Below, in pieces: positions 46,412-55,175 of a stretch of DNA of 64,000 bases (its first letter is position 1; every line of letters begins with the position of its first letter). Under the pieces are notes generated by a model. The model had not been told where the DNA came from, ran no database searches, and saw only the letters and a program-made list of their open reading frames with translations. Made by a program: the position numbers and the translations under genes. This DNA is from Tunturiibacter empetritectus (lineage in GTDB: Bacteria; Acidobacteriota; Terriglobia; Terriglobales; Acidobacteriaceae): NCBI RefSeq assembly GCF_013410875.1, contig NZ_JACCCU010000001.1, forward strand, positions 1 through 64,000, in the 5' to 3' direction.

Positions 46412-47613
46412 TGACACCACAAGACTCGCCTCACGAAACGTCGCTCGCTCGCCGCTTAATTGTCGGTGGAACGGTCGCGCTTGCCATTTTAGTGATCTCT
46501 GTCTGGTTCATTGCACCGGGCAGTGTAAGCACCAACGATGCTCAGATCGACGGGCATATTCATCCAATAAATGCCAGGGTTTCGGGGACCATCACCTGGG
46601 TCAATCCGGTCGTCGATGACACTCACTTCGTCAAAGCGGGAACGATCTTGGCTAGACTTGACCCTAACGACTACGAGCCTACGGTGGACCGTCTTCAGGG
46701 GGATGTGCAGTCCACTGAAGCTCAATTGGAAGCGGCGAAGTTAAACGTTCAGATTTCGGAGGCCACATCCGTGAGTCGGCTATCGGCGGCACGAGCTGCC
46801 GTTGAAGAAGCTCAGGCCGAGAAGGCCACTGCAGAGGCTCAGAGTTTGGCCGCTGCCGCTTCTGTGGCTCAAGCGAATGCCGTCTACCGGCGTGCGGAAG
46901 ATGATAGAAAACGGTACTTCGCGTTGGTCGAAAGTCATGAAATCTCGCGATCAGAATACGATCAGAGAGCGACAGAAGCAGCCACTGCCGAAGCTCAGAT
47001 GAAGCAAGCAGAAGCCAATTTGTCCGCGGCGCGGCAGCATATCGCTTCAGCAGAGCAGCGAATTACCGAGCGGAAGGGTGATGTTCTAGCAGCGGAAACT
47101 GCTCCGCAACAAATTGCAACTGCTCGCACCAATGTGCAACGGGTTGATGCCGATCTTAGAAAAGCGCGCGCTACCCTCAAGGACGCTACGCTGAACCTGA
47201 GCTATACCGAAATCGTGGCGCCAGTCGACGGCGTCATAGGGCGAAAGCAAATTGAAATGGGGCAACGTATCGGTGCGGGGCAGTTGGTACTGACACTTTC
47301 CCCCCCGAACGAAGTCTGGGCCATAGCGAACTTCAAAGAGACTCAGTTGGAACATTTGAAAGTGGGTCAGAACGCCTCGATTCATATCGACTCCTCGGGA
47401 GAAGACCTTCAGGGCACTGTGGAGAGTGTAGGGGGCGCCACAGGGGCGAAGTACTCCCTGATCCCACCCGAAAACGCGACCGGCAACTATGTGAAGGTTG
47501 TTCAAAGAATCCCGGTCAGGGTAAGCATCCTGCCAGAGTACAAACATGCCCCGTTGATTCCAGGTATGTCCGTTGAGGTACGTGTGGACACACGGCGTAG
47601 CGGAAGCAGATGA
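46411..47613 (+). CDS. EmrA/HlyD-like efflux adaptor
   Basis: A 400-residue membrane-fusion protein. One N-terminal helix (about 17-36) anchors it, a lipoyl half follows (DAQIDGHIHPINARVSGTI), then a very long coiled coil (about 85-250, Ala/Glu/Gln-rich), the second lipoyl half (YTEIVAPVDGVIGRKQIEMG) and a beta-barrel with NFKETQLEHLKVGQ. The NFKETQL signature is typical of EmrA, which partners MFS pumps rather than RND pumps. It is coupled to the TolC gene. The missing permease is likely one of the two DHA2 genes of the island. Confidence 0.92.
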   Translation: MTPQDSPHETSLARRLIVGGTVALAILVISVWFIAPGSVSTNDAQIDGHIHPINARVSGTITWVNPVVDDTHFVKAGTILARLDPNDYEPTVDRLQGDVQSTEAQLEAAKLNVQISEATSVSRLSAARAAVEEAQAEKATAEAQSLAAAASVAQANAVYRRAEDDRKRYFALVESHEISRSEYDQRATEAATAEAQMKQAEANLSAARQHIASAEQRITERKGDVLAAETAPQQIATARTNVQRVDADLRKARATLKDATLNLSYTEIVAPVDGVIGRKQIEMGQRIGAGQLVLTLSPPNEVWAIANFKETQLEHLKVGQNASIHIDSSGEDLQGTVESVGGATGAKYSLIPPENATGNYVKVVQRIPVRVSILPEYKHAPLIPGMSVEVRVDTRRSGSR

Positions 47614-47762
47614 ACGCTCCGAGCAGAATCGGAACGATGCGGCGAATCCTTCGACAGACGGCGTAGCAACATGCGAACTGGATGCATTCGATATTGCCCC
47701 GATTGCATTTCTCGGAGACGTTATGACTTAGGCAGAGTCTTACTCATTCGGAGGCTAGTAGA

Positions 47763-47987
47763 ATGACGCAACTACGGATCACACCTGATCTCGCGATACT
47801 CGCTTTGGCTGCCGCTTTCGGCTGGTCAGCCCACTCTTGTGATCTGACCACTCGCCGTACAATCACCCGTGCTTACGATGCGGGGGTTGAGCGGCTGGTG
47901 AGCAACTTGCCAGAAGTGCATGGGTCCGTCGTGGTGACGGCACATTCGATCCAGATCACACTACTTCCGTTGGAAAGAACGGCATAG
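47763..47987 (+). CDS. Small hypothetical protein
   Basis: A 74-residue frame preceded by GGAGGCTAGTAGA. No family is recognised. Its N-terminal third is hydrophobic (LAILALAAAFGWSAHSC) and the rest polar. It sits between the EmrA-like gene and the HxlR pair. Coding status is uncertain; the upstream purine-rich site is the only positive evidence. Confidence 0.3.
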   Translation: MTQLRITPDLAILALAAAFGWSAHSCDLTTRRTITRAYDAGVERLVSNLPEVHGSVVVTAHSIQITLLPLERTA

Positions 47988-48092
47988 TTTCTCTGCGAAG
48001 GTCGCCGATCCAAGCAGCAGCGATGACGGCCTGGTGAAAGGCAATGCGGCGAGTAGGCTTGTACCTTTGGAACAGGCCTACGTCCCCGTCGC

Positions 48093-48758
48093 TTACTTGG
48101 AAACTGCTCTGGATCTCGATTTTCGTGTCGGCACGGCAGTAGCAGAAGCCTTGCGTTGCGCAGGCCGTCCCGAAGCAGTCTTAGAAGTGGGCTTCGTTTT
48201 GGCCATTTTCTTTGAAGCCGTCGTTTTCGACCGAGAAGGAGTGGCGGGTGGTGGAGTCACCCTTTTCGCAGCATAGAACGCAGCCACATTCGCCTCCCGC
48301 TCTGCCCTCCACGCCGCACTCATCACCGATGTAGTGTTGCTAAAGCTGAAAGTCTCCCCGCTCTCGTTATGCCACAATCCATCGATCGGCTTACCTGTCT
48401 TCTTGTCGACCAAGTCCACAGCTGCTGCCCCCTTGCCGTCAGATCCACCCCAGCGCAGATCCCAATTGCGAAGGGCAAGGATAACGGCATCCAGATCCTT
48501 GCCTTTGGGAGTAGCGAAGTATTCGTGCCTTAAGGGCTTAGCGTTGTAAACCCTCCGTTCGATGATCTTGTCCTCCTCGAGTCGTTTCAACCGAATCGCC
48601 AGGAGGTGAGACGACATACCCGTCTGAGCCTGGATCTCCTCGAATCTTCGCACTCCGAGACTGATCTCTCTCATGATGAGCAAGGTCCATCGATCTCCAA
48701 CAACGGAGAGCGATCGGGCGATATTGCAGAAGCTTTCTGAGACACTACCCCAACTCAT
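48093..48758 (-). CDS. HxlR-family regulator with a basic low-complexity tail
   Basis: A 221-residue regulator. Residues 1-120 form the HxlR winged helix (CNIARSLSVVGDRWTLLIMREISLGVRRFEEIQAQTGMSSHLLAIRLKRLEEDKIIERRVY). The wing ends in RHEYFATPKGKDLDAVI. A single Cys lies near position 11, placed like the redox-sensing Cys of YodB/HypR-type members. About 55 residues at the C-terminus are Lys/Ser/Thr/Ala/Pro-rich, as in histone-like tails; HxlR proteins usually stop near 110-150. The start at 48758 follows GAGG. It diverges from a second HxlR gene. A half-site CACTTCA (48811-48817) lies in the promoter region. Confidence 0.88.
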   Translation of the reverse strand: MSWGSVSESFCNIARSLSVVGDRWTLLIMREISLGVRRFEEIQAQTGMSSHLLAIRLKRLEEDKIIERRVYNAKPLRHEYFATPKGKDLDAVILALRNWDLRWGGSDGKGAAAVDLVDKKTGKPIDGLWHNESGETFSFSNTTSVMSAAWRAEREANVAAFYAAKRVTPPPATPSRSKTTASKKMAKTKPTSKTASGRPAQRKASATAVPTRKSRSRAVSK

Positions 48759-48954
48759 AAGATTGCCTCGAAACATTTGCCTGCGGCTGCGACAAGGAAA
48801 GTCACATTGCCACTTCACTTTCTACTAGTATACTTCCGCCCCAACGTGGGCGCACAGAAACCTTGTCTGATGTGGTATTTGCCTGCGTGTTCTCTTGAAC
48901 TTTTCCGTTATATTGGCTATAGTGCCTTCAAAAACAAAAGACACGAAAGATGCG

Positions 48955-49401
48955 ATGTCGAAAAAAACTCTCGCGGTTTCCGCGCTTCGAGATCAATTGG
49001 ATACTAAGCGGTTCGCTGAAAGTATGCGGCAGATTGTCGACCGTCATGCACTCCTAATTATGCGTGAATTGAGTATGGGCGTGACACGTTTCCAAGAGAT
49101 CGAAGCTCAAACCAGGATAGGCGCATCTCTGCTGGCTTCACGCCTTCGCCGCTTGGAGAGGGACGGCATCATTGAACGCCGTCTATACCTGTCGCGCCCT
49201 CCTCGTTATGAGTACTTTGCGACACCGAAAGGCAAAGATCTCGATGGGGTCCTCTTTGCCGCCGGCAATTGGAACATTCGATGGGGAGATCAGACCGAGG
49301 AACCTTCGGTTGTCGTTTACGACAAAATCACGGGAGTTCGACTCAGTGCAATGCCGAGGCGAGTAGACGAAGGGCGGACAGCGGCAAAACGTAAGAAGTA
49401 G
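48955..49401 (+). CDS. HxlR-family transcriptional regulator (second)
   Basis: A 148-residue winged-helix protein of standard HxlR length. The core (about 20-110) reads FAESMRQIVDRHALLIMRELSMGVTRFQEIEAQTRIGASLLASRLRRLERDGIIERRLY and shares the YEYFATPKGKDLDGV stretch with its neighbour, so the two are paralogues. It lacks an N-terminal Cys. Start at 48955 with GAAAG five bases before. The next gene downstream on the same strand is the second isochorismatase-like gene, whose promoter is covered by palindrome 4. Confidence 0.88.
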   Translation: MSKKTLAVSALRDQLDTKRFAESMRQIVDRHALLIMRELSMGVTRFQEIEAQTRIGASLLASRLRRLERDGIIERRLYLSRPPRYEYFATPKGKDLDGVLFAAGNWNIRWGDQTEEPSVVVYDKITGVRLSAMPRRVDEGRTAAKRKK

Positions 49402-49464
49402 AGAGCAGTCCTGCAGATCGAGTTAATCGGCCCGTCCCTCCGGTGTGTACCCCCCGAAAGAAGG

Positions 49465-49501
49465 TTGACGCCCCCTCTTAGACACTTCATAATTTGAAGT
49501 G
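49465..49501 (+). promoter_or_regulatory. Island palindrome site 4 on a sigma-70-like promoter
   Basis: TTGACG (49465-49470), 17 bp, CATAAT (49488-49493) form a good promoter. The best copy of the palindrome, CACTTCA-TAATT-TGAAGTG (49483-49501), is centred on the -10 box. It would control the operon of isochorismatase-like, flavoprotein and AraC genes starting at 49594. Confidence 0.75.
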
Positions 49502-49593
49502 ACACAATAGTCGTGCTTAGGTGCATTCGAGATCAAGCAGCCCGCGTTTGGCAGCTGAGCCTCCCCTTTTAGCGCGACCGCGAGGAGGCCTCC

Positions 49594-50283
49594 ATGACTG
49601 AACTCTACATCCCGACTGAAACTGCGCTCTTGATGATCGATCCCTACAACGACTTCATGAGTGAAGGCGGGAAGCTCTACGACTACCTGAAGGTCGTTGC
49701 CGAATCTGTCGGGTTTCAACAAAACATGCGCAGACTGATCGAAGTGGTCCGGATTGCTGGTGTCAAGGTCTTCATCGCGCCGCATCATCGCGCTCATGGC
49801 CCGGATCTCGCAACCTGGAGGCATGTGAACGCTTCTCAACGCAAGGCGGACGAGATGCAGCTGGCAGCAGTCGGCACCTGGGGCGGGGATTGGCACCCGG
49901 AATTCGGTCCTGCTCTTGGGGACATTATCGCCCAAGAGCATTGGGGACAAAGTGGATTCGCGAATACGGATCTCGATGCTTTGCTGAAGCAGCACGGCAT
50001 ATCCAACGTAATCGTAGTCGGAATGGCCGCTCACACCTGCGTGGAGTCCACTGCTAGGTTCGCCATGGAGCTTGGCTACCATGTAACGCTCGTTAAAGAC
50101 GCTACGTCGGCTTACGATGACGACTCCATGCGAGTTGCCCACGAAGTGACCGGCCCTACGTTCGCCCATGCGATCGTCACCACGAGTGAGCTTATCCCAG
50201 AATTGCGAAAGCGATCAATCGTCGAGACCGCTGCGCTTGACAGCCCTCAGCCGAGCATTTCAAGGAAGTTAGGGGAGAACTAA
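49594..50283 (+). CDS. Isochorismatase-family cysteine hydrolase (second copy)
   Basis: A 229-residue hydrolase, close paralogue of the copy at 35449. Catalytic Asp lies in LMIDPYNDFMSEGGKLYDY and nucleophile Cys in MAAHTCVESTARF. Here too the family Lys is His (EHWGQSGFANTDLD). It heads an apparent operon: its stop overlaps the start of the cNMP-domain flavoprotein (TAATG), with an AraC gene 45 bp beyond. Palindrome 4 covers its promoter. Coupled translation with a flavoprotein suggests a joint role in breakdown or detoxification of one compound. The chemistry is not defined. Confidence 0.87.
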   Translation: MTELYIPTETALLMIDPYNDFMSEGGKLYDYLKVVAESVGFQQNMRRLIEVVRIAGVKVFIAPHHRAHGPDLATWRHVNASQRKADEMQLAAVGTWGGDWHPEFGPALGDIIAQEHWGQSGFANTDLDALLKQHGISNVIVVGMAAHTCVESTARFAMELGYHVTLVKDATSAYDDDSMRVAHEVTGPTFAHAIVTTSELIPELRKRSIVETAALDSPQPSISRKLGEN

Positions 50284-51914
50284 TGATCCGTCCTGAAGAA
50301 CTGCAAAGCATCCCTCTCTTCAAGTGTCTGACCGACCAACAGAGGCAGAGACTCGCTGCCAACGTCGCTGAACTCAACGTCCAAGCTGGCGAGTGGATCA
50401 TTCGAGAGGGGGAGACCCCCTCGTTCTTTGTCCTGCTCGCTGGCGCTCTTGATCTTGAGAAGGAATATGGAGGCGCAAGCAAGGTCCGCGGTCAATACCA
50501 ACCCGGAGATTTCTACGGTGAGACTCCGATTCTTCTGGATGCTCCTACGATCGCCTCGCTCCGAGCGACCGAACCATCTCGCTTAATCCGGCTGGATCGA
50601 AACCAATTCAAGGAGCTGATTGACTCCTCCACGGAATGCACGAACCTCGTGGTCCAGACGATGACGAAGAGACTCGCCTCGATGAGGGAGTACATGCGGG
50701 AGAACAACCCTCTCCGGGTGCTTGTAGTTGGCTCTCCATACAGCGACGAATGTCGGGACGTAAGGGGATTCTTGGCGCTAAATCGTATCCCCTACGAATG
50801 GGTCGATGGGGAACGTGAGCCAGACCGTATACCCGGGTCTAATCCTGCCGGGCTTGTAGGCGCCTTTGTCGTTGTGGACAACGTCTCATTTGTGGGCGGT
50901 CCTCTCACCGTCCGCAAGCTTGCGGACGCGCTTGGGATCTCCACCAAACCAAATCGACCTGTATACGACGTGGTTGTGATCGGAGGTGGTCCCGCAGGCC
51001 TTGCTTCCGCTGTCTATGGCGCGTCGGAGGGCCTCAACATCCTCCTGGTAGAACGGAACGCCACCGGCGGACAAGCGGGAACCTCTTCAAGGATCGAGAA
51101 CTACTTGGGATTTCCGAACGGTATTTCAGGCGATGAATTGGCTTCGAGAGCCCTGAAACAGGCGAGTCGCTTTGGCTCCGAAATTGTTATGACCCGCAGC
51201 GTCGAGGCCATAACGCAGGCGTCAACCGGTTACACGGTGAAACTGGACGGAGATCTCCAGATCAACACGAGAGCGATTGTCCTTGCAACAGGGGTCCGAT
51301 GGCGGAGGCTAAACGCTAGCGGCTTGGAGCGCCTTACGGGAAGAGGTGTCCTCTATGGAGCTGCGCGAACAGAAGCTCCTACGGTGGTAGGCAAAAAAGT
51401 CTTCATCGTAGGCGGTGGAAATTCAGCGGGGCAGGCCGCAATGTTCTTCTCAAGCTACGCGAGCTCCGTTACGGTCCTCGTCCGAGGTTCCGGACTGGAA
51501 TCATCGATGTCCCAGTACCTCATCGCGCAACTCGGGCAACGGGACAACATCACTGTGGAAGCGCATACACAAGTCGAGTCTGTTGACGGAGGGGGGGGCC
51601 TGCAATCTATCCGTACTAGCACCCAGGGAGAATTCAGAAACCGCGATGCAGATGCGCTTTTTGTCATGATTGGGGCTCACGCAGACACTTCCTGGCTCCC
51701 TGACGAACTTGAGCGAGATTCGAACGGATTCGTTTGCACAGGACGAGACCTATCGAGCTTTGGACCAGATCGCGCACCCTATTCCCTAGAAACGTCTCTT
51801 CCAGGAATTTTCTGTGCAGGCGACGTCAGGCATGACTCGATCAAACGCGTTTCAAGTGCCGTCGGCGAGGGAAGCATGGCGATTGCCTTCATACATCAGT
51901 TTCTGGCGGTTTGA
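50283..51914 (+). CDS. cNMP-binding / glutaredoxin-like / flavin reductase fusion protein (first)
   Basis: A 543-residue three-part protein. Residues 1-135 form a cyclic-nucleotide-binding jelly roll (AGEWIIREGETPSFFVLLAG... GDFYGETPILLD). Residues 143-215 are a glutaredoxin-like domain with one Cys (SPYSDECRDVRGFL). From about 228 there is a thioredoxin-reductase-like flavoprotein with FAD motif VIGGGPAGLAS, GGQAGTSSRIENY, NADPH motif VGGGNSAGQAA and final CAGDVRHDSIKRV. Where thioredoxin reductase has CATC, this protein reads GRGVLYGAARTEA, so it cannot reduce thioredoxin in the usual way. It is coupled to the isochorismatase-like gene. Real electron acceptor unknown. Confidence 0.9.
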   Translation: MIRPEELQSIPLFKCLTDQQRQRLAANVAELNVQAGEWIIREGETPSFFVLLAGALDLEKEYGGASKVRGQYQPGDFYGETPILLDAPTIASLRATEPSRLIRLDRNQFKELIDSSTECTNLVVQTMTKRLASMREYMRENNPLRVLVVGSPYSDECRDVRGFLALNRIPYEWVDGEREPDRIPGSNPAGLVGAFVVVDNVSFVGGPLTVRKLADALGISTKPNRPVYDVVVIGGGPAGLASAVYGASEGLNILLVERNATGGQAGTSSRIENYLGFPNGISGDELASRALKQASRFGSEIVMTRSVEAITQASTGYTVKLDGDLQINTRAIVLATGVRWRRLNASGLERLTGRGVLYGAARTEAPTVVGKKVFIVGGGNSAGQAAMFFSSYASSVTVLVRGSGLESSMSQYLIAQLGQRDNITVEAHTQVESVDGGGGLQSIRTSTQGEFRNRDADALFVMIGAHADTSWLPDELERDSNGFVCTGRDLSSFGPDRAPYSLETSLPGIFCAGDVRHDSIKRVSSAVGEGSMAIAFIHQFLAV

Positions 51915-51959
51915 ACTCAATCTTGAGCATGTGAGGCGTACTACGGAAGGAGGTCTAAG

Positions 51960-52934
51960 ATGCGAGGATATGGAAATGAGTGGGGCAAGCACTTCTTTGT
52001 AGACGCTGCTTCAAGCATCGTCGTGGAGCAAGCAAACAGGCCTCCATTTGCGGTAACGCGTCTGATCTCACACGTTATACCACCAGACATTACGACCACA
52101 ATTCCAACGGAGGACTCATTTCTAATCTCGGTTGCGTTGCAAACGATGCGTAGAGGAACGTGGGACCACTGGACCGACGGAAAGGCCATCTCTGTTCCAG
52201 TGGTCCCGACCTTTCATGCGAGTGTCTTTGACCTGCAGGCCGGCCAAGTCGCATGGGTAAAGACAGCTTTTGACTACCTTCACTTCAATATTCCACGTGA
52301 AACAGTCGACGCATTCACAGAAGAGCACGGTATCTGCAAGGTGGCGACTATTCGCCCGACGATCTGTGCGGACGATCACGCAATCGCGAATCTCACGCGA
52401 CTTATCTTGCCCTTTTTGGATGATCCGAGAGAGCGCAGCGAACTTTTCCTTGATCACTTCGGGTTACTGCTTTGCTCGCGTCTCGTGGAAGGTTACACGG
52501 CTTCCTCTTTTTCGATAGAGAAGTGCCGCGGCGGATTGGCTCCCTGGCAGAAGCGGCGTGCGGAAGAGCTGCTAATGAATCATCTTGAAGGAAACCTCAA
52601 ACTTGAGCGGTTAGCTCGCGAATGCAATCTGTCTGCAGGCCACTTCGCCAGAGCATTTAAGACGACGTTCGGTGTTTCGGTTCACCGATGGGTCGTCGAT
52701 CGTCGCATCGAACATGCAAAAGTTCTTATGAGTCACTCAACCCTATCTCTGCCGGACGTCGCGTTTCGGACCGGGTTTTCGAGTCAGTCAACTTTTTCTC
52801 GGGCCTTCCAGCAACATGTCGGTGCAAGTCCGGGAGTATGGCGAAGGAACGTGGGGCCGACGTCCAGTCAAACCAGACGCCTTCCTTGGACCCAGCCTCT
52901 CACTTCAACCTCGTCGGAGATGTCGGCTAGATAA
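51960..52934 (+). CDS. AraC-family transcriptional regulator
   Basis: A 324-residue activator type. The N-terminal half (to about 195) is an effector or dimer domain of the kind often seen with cytosolic small-molecule sensing. The C-terminal double helix-turn-helix (about 200-300) reads LERLARECNLSAGHFARAFKTTFGVSVHRWVVDRRIEHAKVLM... LPDVAFRTGFSSQSTFSRAFQQHVGASPGVWRR. Excellent ribosome site GGAGG before the ATG. It follows the flavoprotein gene by 45 bp, on the same strand. Its end overlaps by 8 bp with the convergent second flavoprotein gene. It may control both flanking operons. Confidence 0.93.
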   Translation: MRGYGNEWGKHFFVDAASSIVVEQANRPPFAVTRLISHVIPPDITTTIPTEDSFLISVALQTMRRGTWDHWTDGKAISVPVVPTFHASVFDLQAGQVAWVKTAFDYLHFNIPRETVDAFTEEHGICKVATIRPTICADDHAIANLTRLILPFLDDPRERSELFLDHFGLLLCSRLVEGYTASSFSIEKCRGGLAPWQKRRAEELLMNHLEGNLKLERLARECNLSAGHFARAFKTTFGVSVHRWVVDRRIEHAKVLMSHSTLSLPDVAFRTGFSSQSTFSRAFQQHVGASPGVWRRNVGPTSSQTRRLPWTQPLTSTSSEMSAR

Positions 52935-54573
52935 GAGCCGCTACTGTTTCGGTTTGCAGTGCCAGATATTGGTGAACGAATGCAATGGCCATGCTGCCTT
53001 CTCCCATGCCACTCGATACACGCTTGACCGAGTCATGACGTATATCACCCGCGCAGAAGATCCCAGGCAGATTGGACTCGAGCAGAAACGGTGTTCTCGC
53101 CCCACGCGCGGGGGTCGCGTCCCGACCGGTAAGAACGAATCCGTTCGGGTCACGCTGCAGTTCATCGGGCATCCATGCACTCGCCGCGCAGGCACCGATC
53201 ATTACGAACAAGGCGTCGGCTTGGCGCTGTTTGACCTGGCCGCTCGACTCCGTGCAAATTGAGTCAAGATGCGTGTCGCCCGATACGGAACTGACTTCTG
53301 TGGACGTCTCGATATAGATGTTCGTGCGGCTGCGAAGCTGGTCGACAAGATACTGCGACATGGAATTGCGGATGTCACGACCTCGTACAAGAAGCGTGAC
53401 GGAGCACGCGTAGCCAGAAAAGAACATGGCAGCTTGTCCGGCGGAATTTCCCGCACCCACGATGAAAATGTTCTTTCCTAACACCGTGTGAGCCTCCGTC
53501 CGTGCCGCTCCGTAGAGCACCCCGCGCCCAATCAAGGGCTTCATTCCCGGAACGGAAAGTGTTCTCCATTGGACGCCAGTCGCGAGAAGAATCGATTTTG
53601 CCTGAACACGGTAACCGCCGTCCATCTCAATGCAATACTCGCCGTCCATGGTCAAGATTTGATGGACTTCTCTGGTAACGACGATCTCGGCCCCAAAATG
53701 AACAGCCTGTTTCAGTGCCTTTGACGCGAGTTCATTTCCGGAGATACCCGTGGGGAAGCCTGGATAATTCTCGATTCGGCTCGAACAAGCGGCTTGTCCT
53801 CCGATCCCTTTCTTCTCTAGCAAGAGCACCTTGAGTCCCTCAGAGGCCCCAGAAACGGCAGCCGCGAGGCCGGCCGGGCCACCCCCAATGATGACCACGT
53901 CATAGGCCGTTTGCTCAGGAGCCGTTCTCATACCCAAAGCCTGTGCGACCTTCCGGACCGTAAGAGGACAGCTCACAACTTTGGATTGGTCAACAACTAC
54001 ATAGGCCTCTCCACAGCTGTCTGGAATGATAGGGTTCGTTTCATCGTGATCTGACCAACGGTAGGAAATGTGGTTCTGTGAGAGAAAGTCTCTAACGTCT
54101 CGGCACTCCGTGCTGTATTGCGATCCCACGACTCGCACTCTAAGCGAATCATTTGTTTGCATGTGATTCTGGATCATCTTCAGACGTCGCGTCATCACTT
54201 CGACGACAATTTGATTACATCGCGGTGAGGAAGCGATCATGTCTTTGAATTGCACGCGATCAAGACGAAGGAGTCTCGACGGTGCTGTCGATTTGAGCGA
54301 GGCGATGGCGACTGAATCAAGAAGAATGGGGATCTCGCCGTAAAAATCCCCAGGAGCATACGGAGCGCTCACCTTGTTCGTCCCTCCGTAGTCCTTCTCG
54401 CAGGTTAGGGAACCCTCGAGAAGAACGAAAAACGAAGGTGTTTCTCCTTCTCGGACGATCCATTCACCTGCGGGCACAGACAACTCCGCAGCAGATTCGG
54501 CAATCATTCGCCGCCACTCGTCGCTGAGGCTTTCAAACAGCGGAAGATCTTTCAGTTCGTCGGTGGTGATCAT
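52927..54573 (-). CDS. cNMP-binding / glutaredoxin-like / flavin reductase fusion protein (second)
   Basis: A 548-residue paralogue of the 50283 gene with the same order: cNMP-binding (1-135), glutaredoxin-like (SQYSTECRDVRDFL) and flavoprotein (VIIGGGPAGLAAAVSGA, GGQAACSSRIENY, VGAGNSAGQAA, CAGDIRHDSVKRV). The CxxC site is again replaced (GRGVLYGAARTEA). A Cys occurs at GGQAACSS, where the first copy has Thr, so the two may differ in redox chemistry. The start at 54573 has GGAGGAGG about ten bases upstream and gives the same length as the paralogue. It lies opposite the AraC gene. Confidence 0.9.
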   Translation of the reverse strand: MITTDELKDLPLFESLSDEWRRMIAESAAELSVPAGEWIVREGETPSFFVLLEGSLTCEKDYGGTNKVSAPYAPGDFYGEIPILLDSVAIASLKSTAPSRLLRLDRVQFKDMIASSPRCNQIVVEVMTRRLKMIQNHMQTNDSLRVRVVGSQYSTECRDVRDFLSQNHISYRWSDHDETNPIIPDSCGEAYVVVDQSKVVSCPLTVRKVAQALGMRTAPEQTAYDVVIIGGGPAGLAAAVSGASEGLKVLLLEKKGIGGQAACSSRIENYPGFPTGISGNELASKALKQAVHFGAEIVVTREVHQILTMDGEYCIEMDGGYRVQAKSILLATGVQWRTLSVPGMKPLIGRGVLYGAARTEAHTVLGKNIFIVGAGNSAGQAAMFFSGYACSVTLLVRGRDIRNSMSQYLVDQLRSRTNIYIETSTEVSSVSGDTHLDSICTESSGQVKQRQADALFVMIGACAASAWMPDELQRDPNGFVLTGRDATPARGARTPFLLESNLPGIFCAGDIRHDSVKRVSSGMGEGSMAIAFVHQYLALQTETVAALI

Positions 54574-55175
54574 GGCGTTTAGTCCTCCTCCGTAGTGGTC
54601 AACGAGAATATGGTGTTTGACCGAGGACAGGCCTCGGCCAGCGGGCGAAATCTCGGGGCAACGGCGACACTGGTCGGGACCTTGGAGCCAAACTGTCGCT
54701 ACAAGCATCCACTTTGCTGACATTAGATCTTCTTCAACTACAAAGACAGCCACGATCGGCGCAACATCTGCCCTTCTTTAGTGGTGTCGAGACCGACAGA
54801 GATGAGGGGCAACCTGCGCCTGTACAGCACGTCAAAATATCGACGATTTGATTCACTGAAAAAACGCATTTCTCAGTCGCGTTCACGTTCCCTCATGTGG
54901 AAAGTTTCCCTATAGCCAAAAGTAGACTCTTCTCTCTTCCTAGTCTTTGCAGGAACGAACACGTTGGAGCATTTCCCTACAAAGATCGACACCCTCGCAT
55001 GCACACTCCTCGCCGAAGCTGTAGATCTTCTCAGAAAGCCTATTGCCTCACAAAGGCCCCTTCGACGGGCGTAACGCTGTCGGTCCCGGCTTATGTGGGA
55101 ATTGCTTTGCAAAGTCTCTTGTTCCTTCGCGCGATAGTTTTAGCTTCCAACTAGGACGGAAAAGCACTGCTCGTA
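54574..55175. other. Intergenic stretch, no gene supported
   Basis: About 600 bp between two minus-strand genes. A frame to 54753 extends the flavoprotein upstream but lacks homology with the paralogue. The small frames near 54,900-55,200 have no recognisable product. I see no palindrome of the island type and no tRNA or mobile sequence. Confidence 0.4.
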
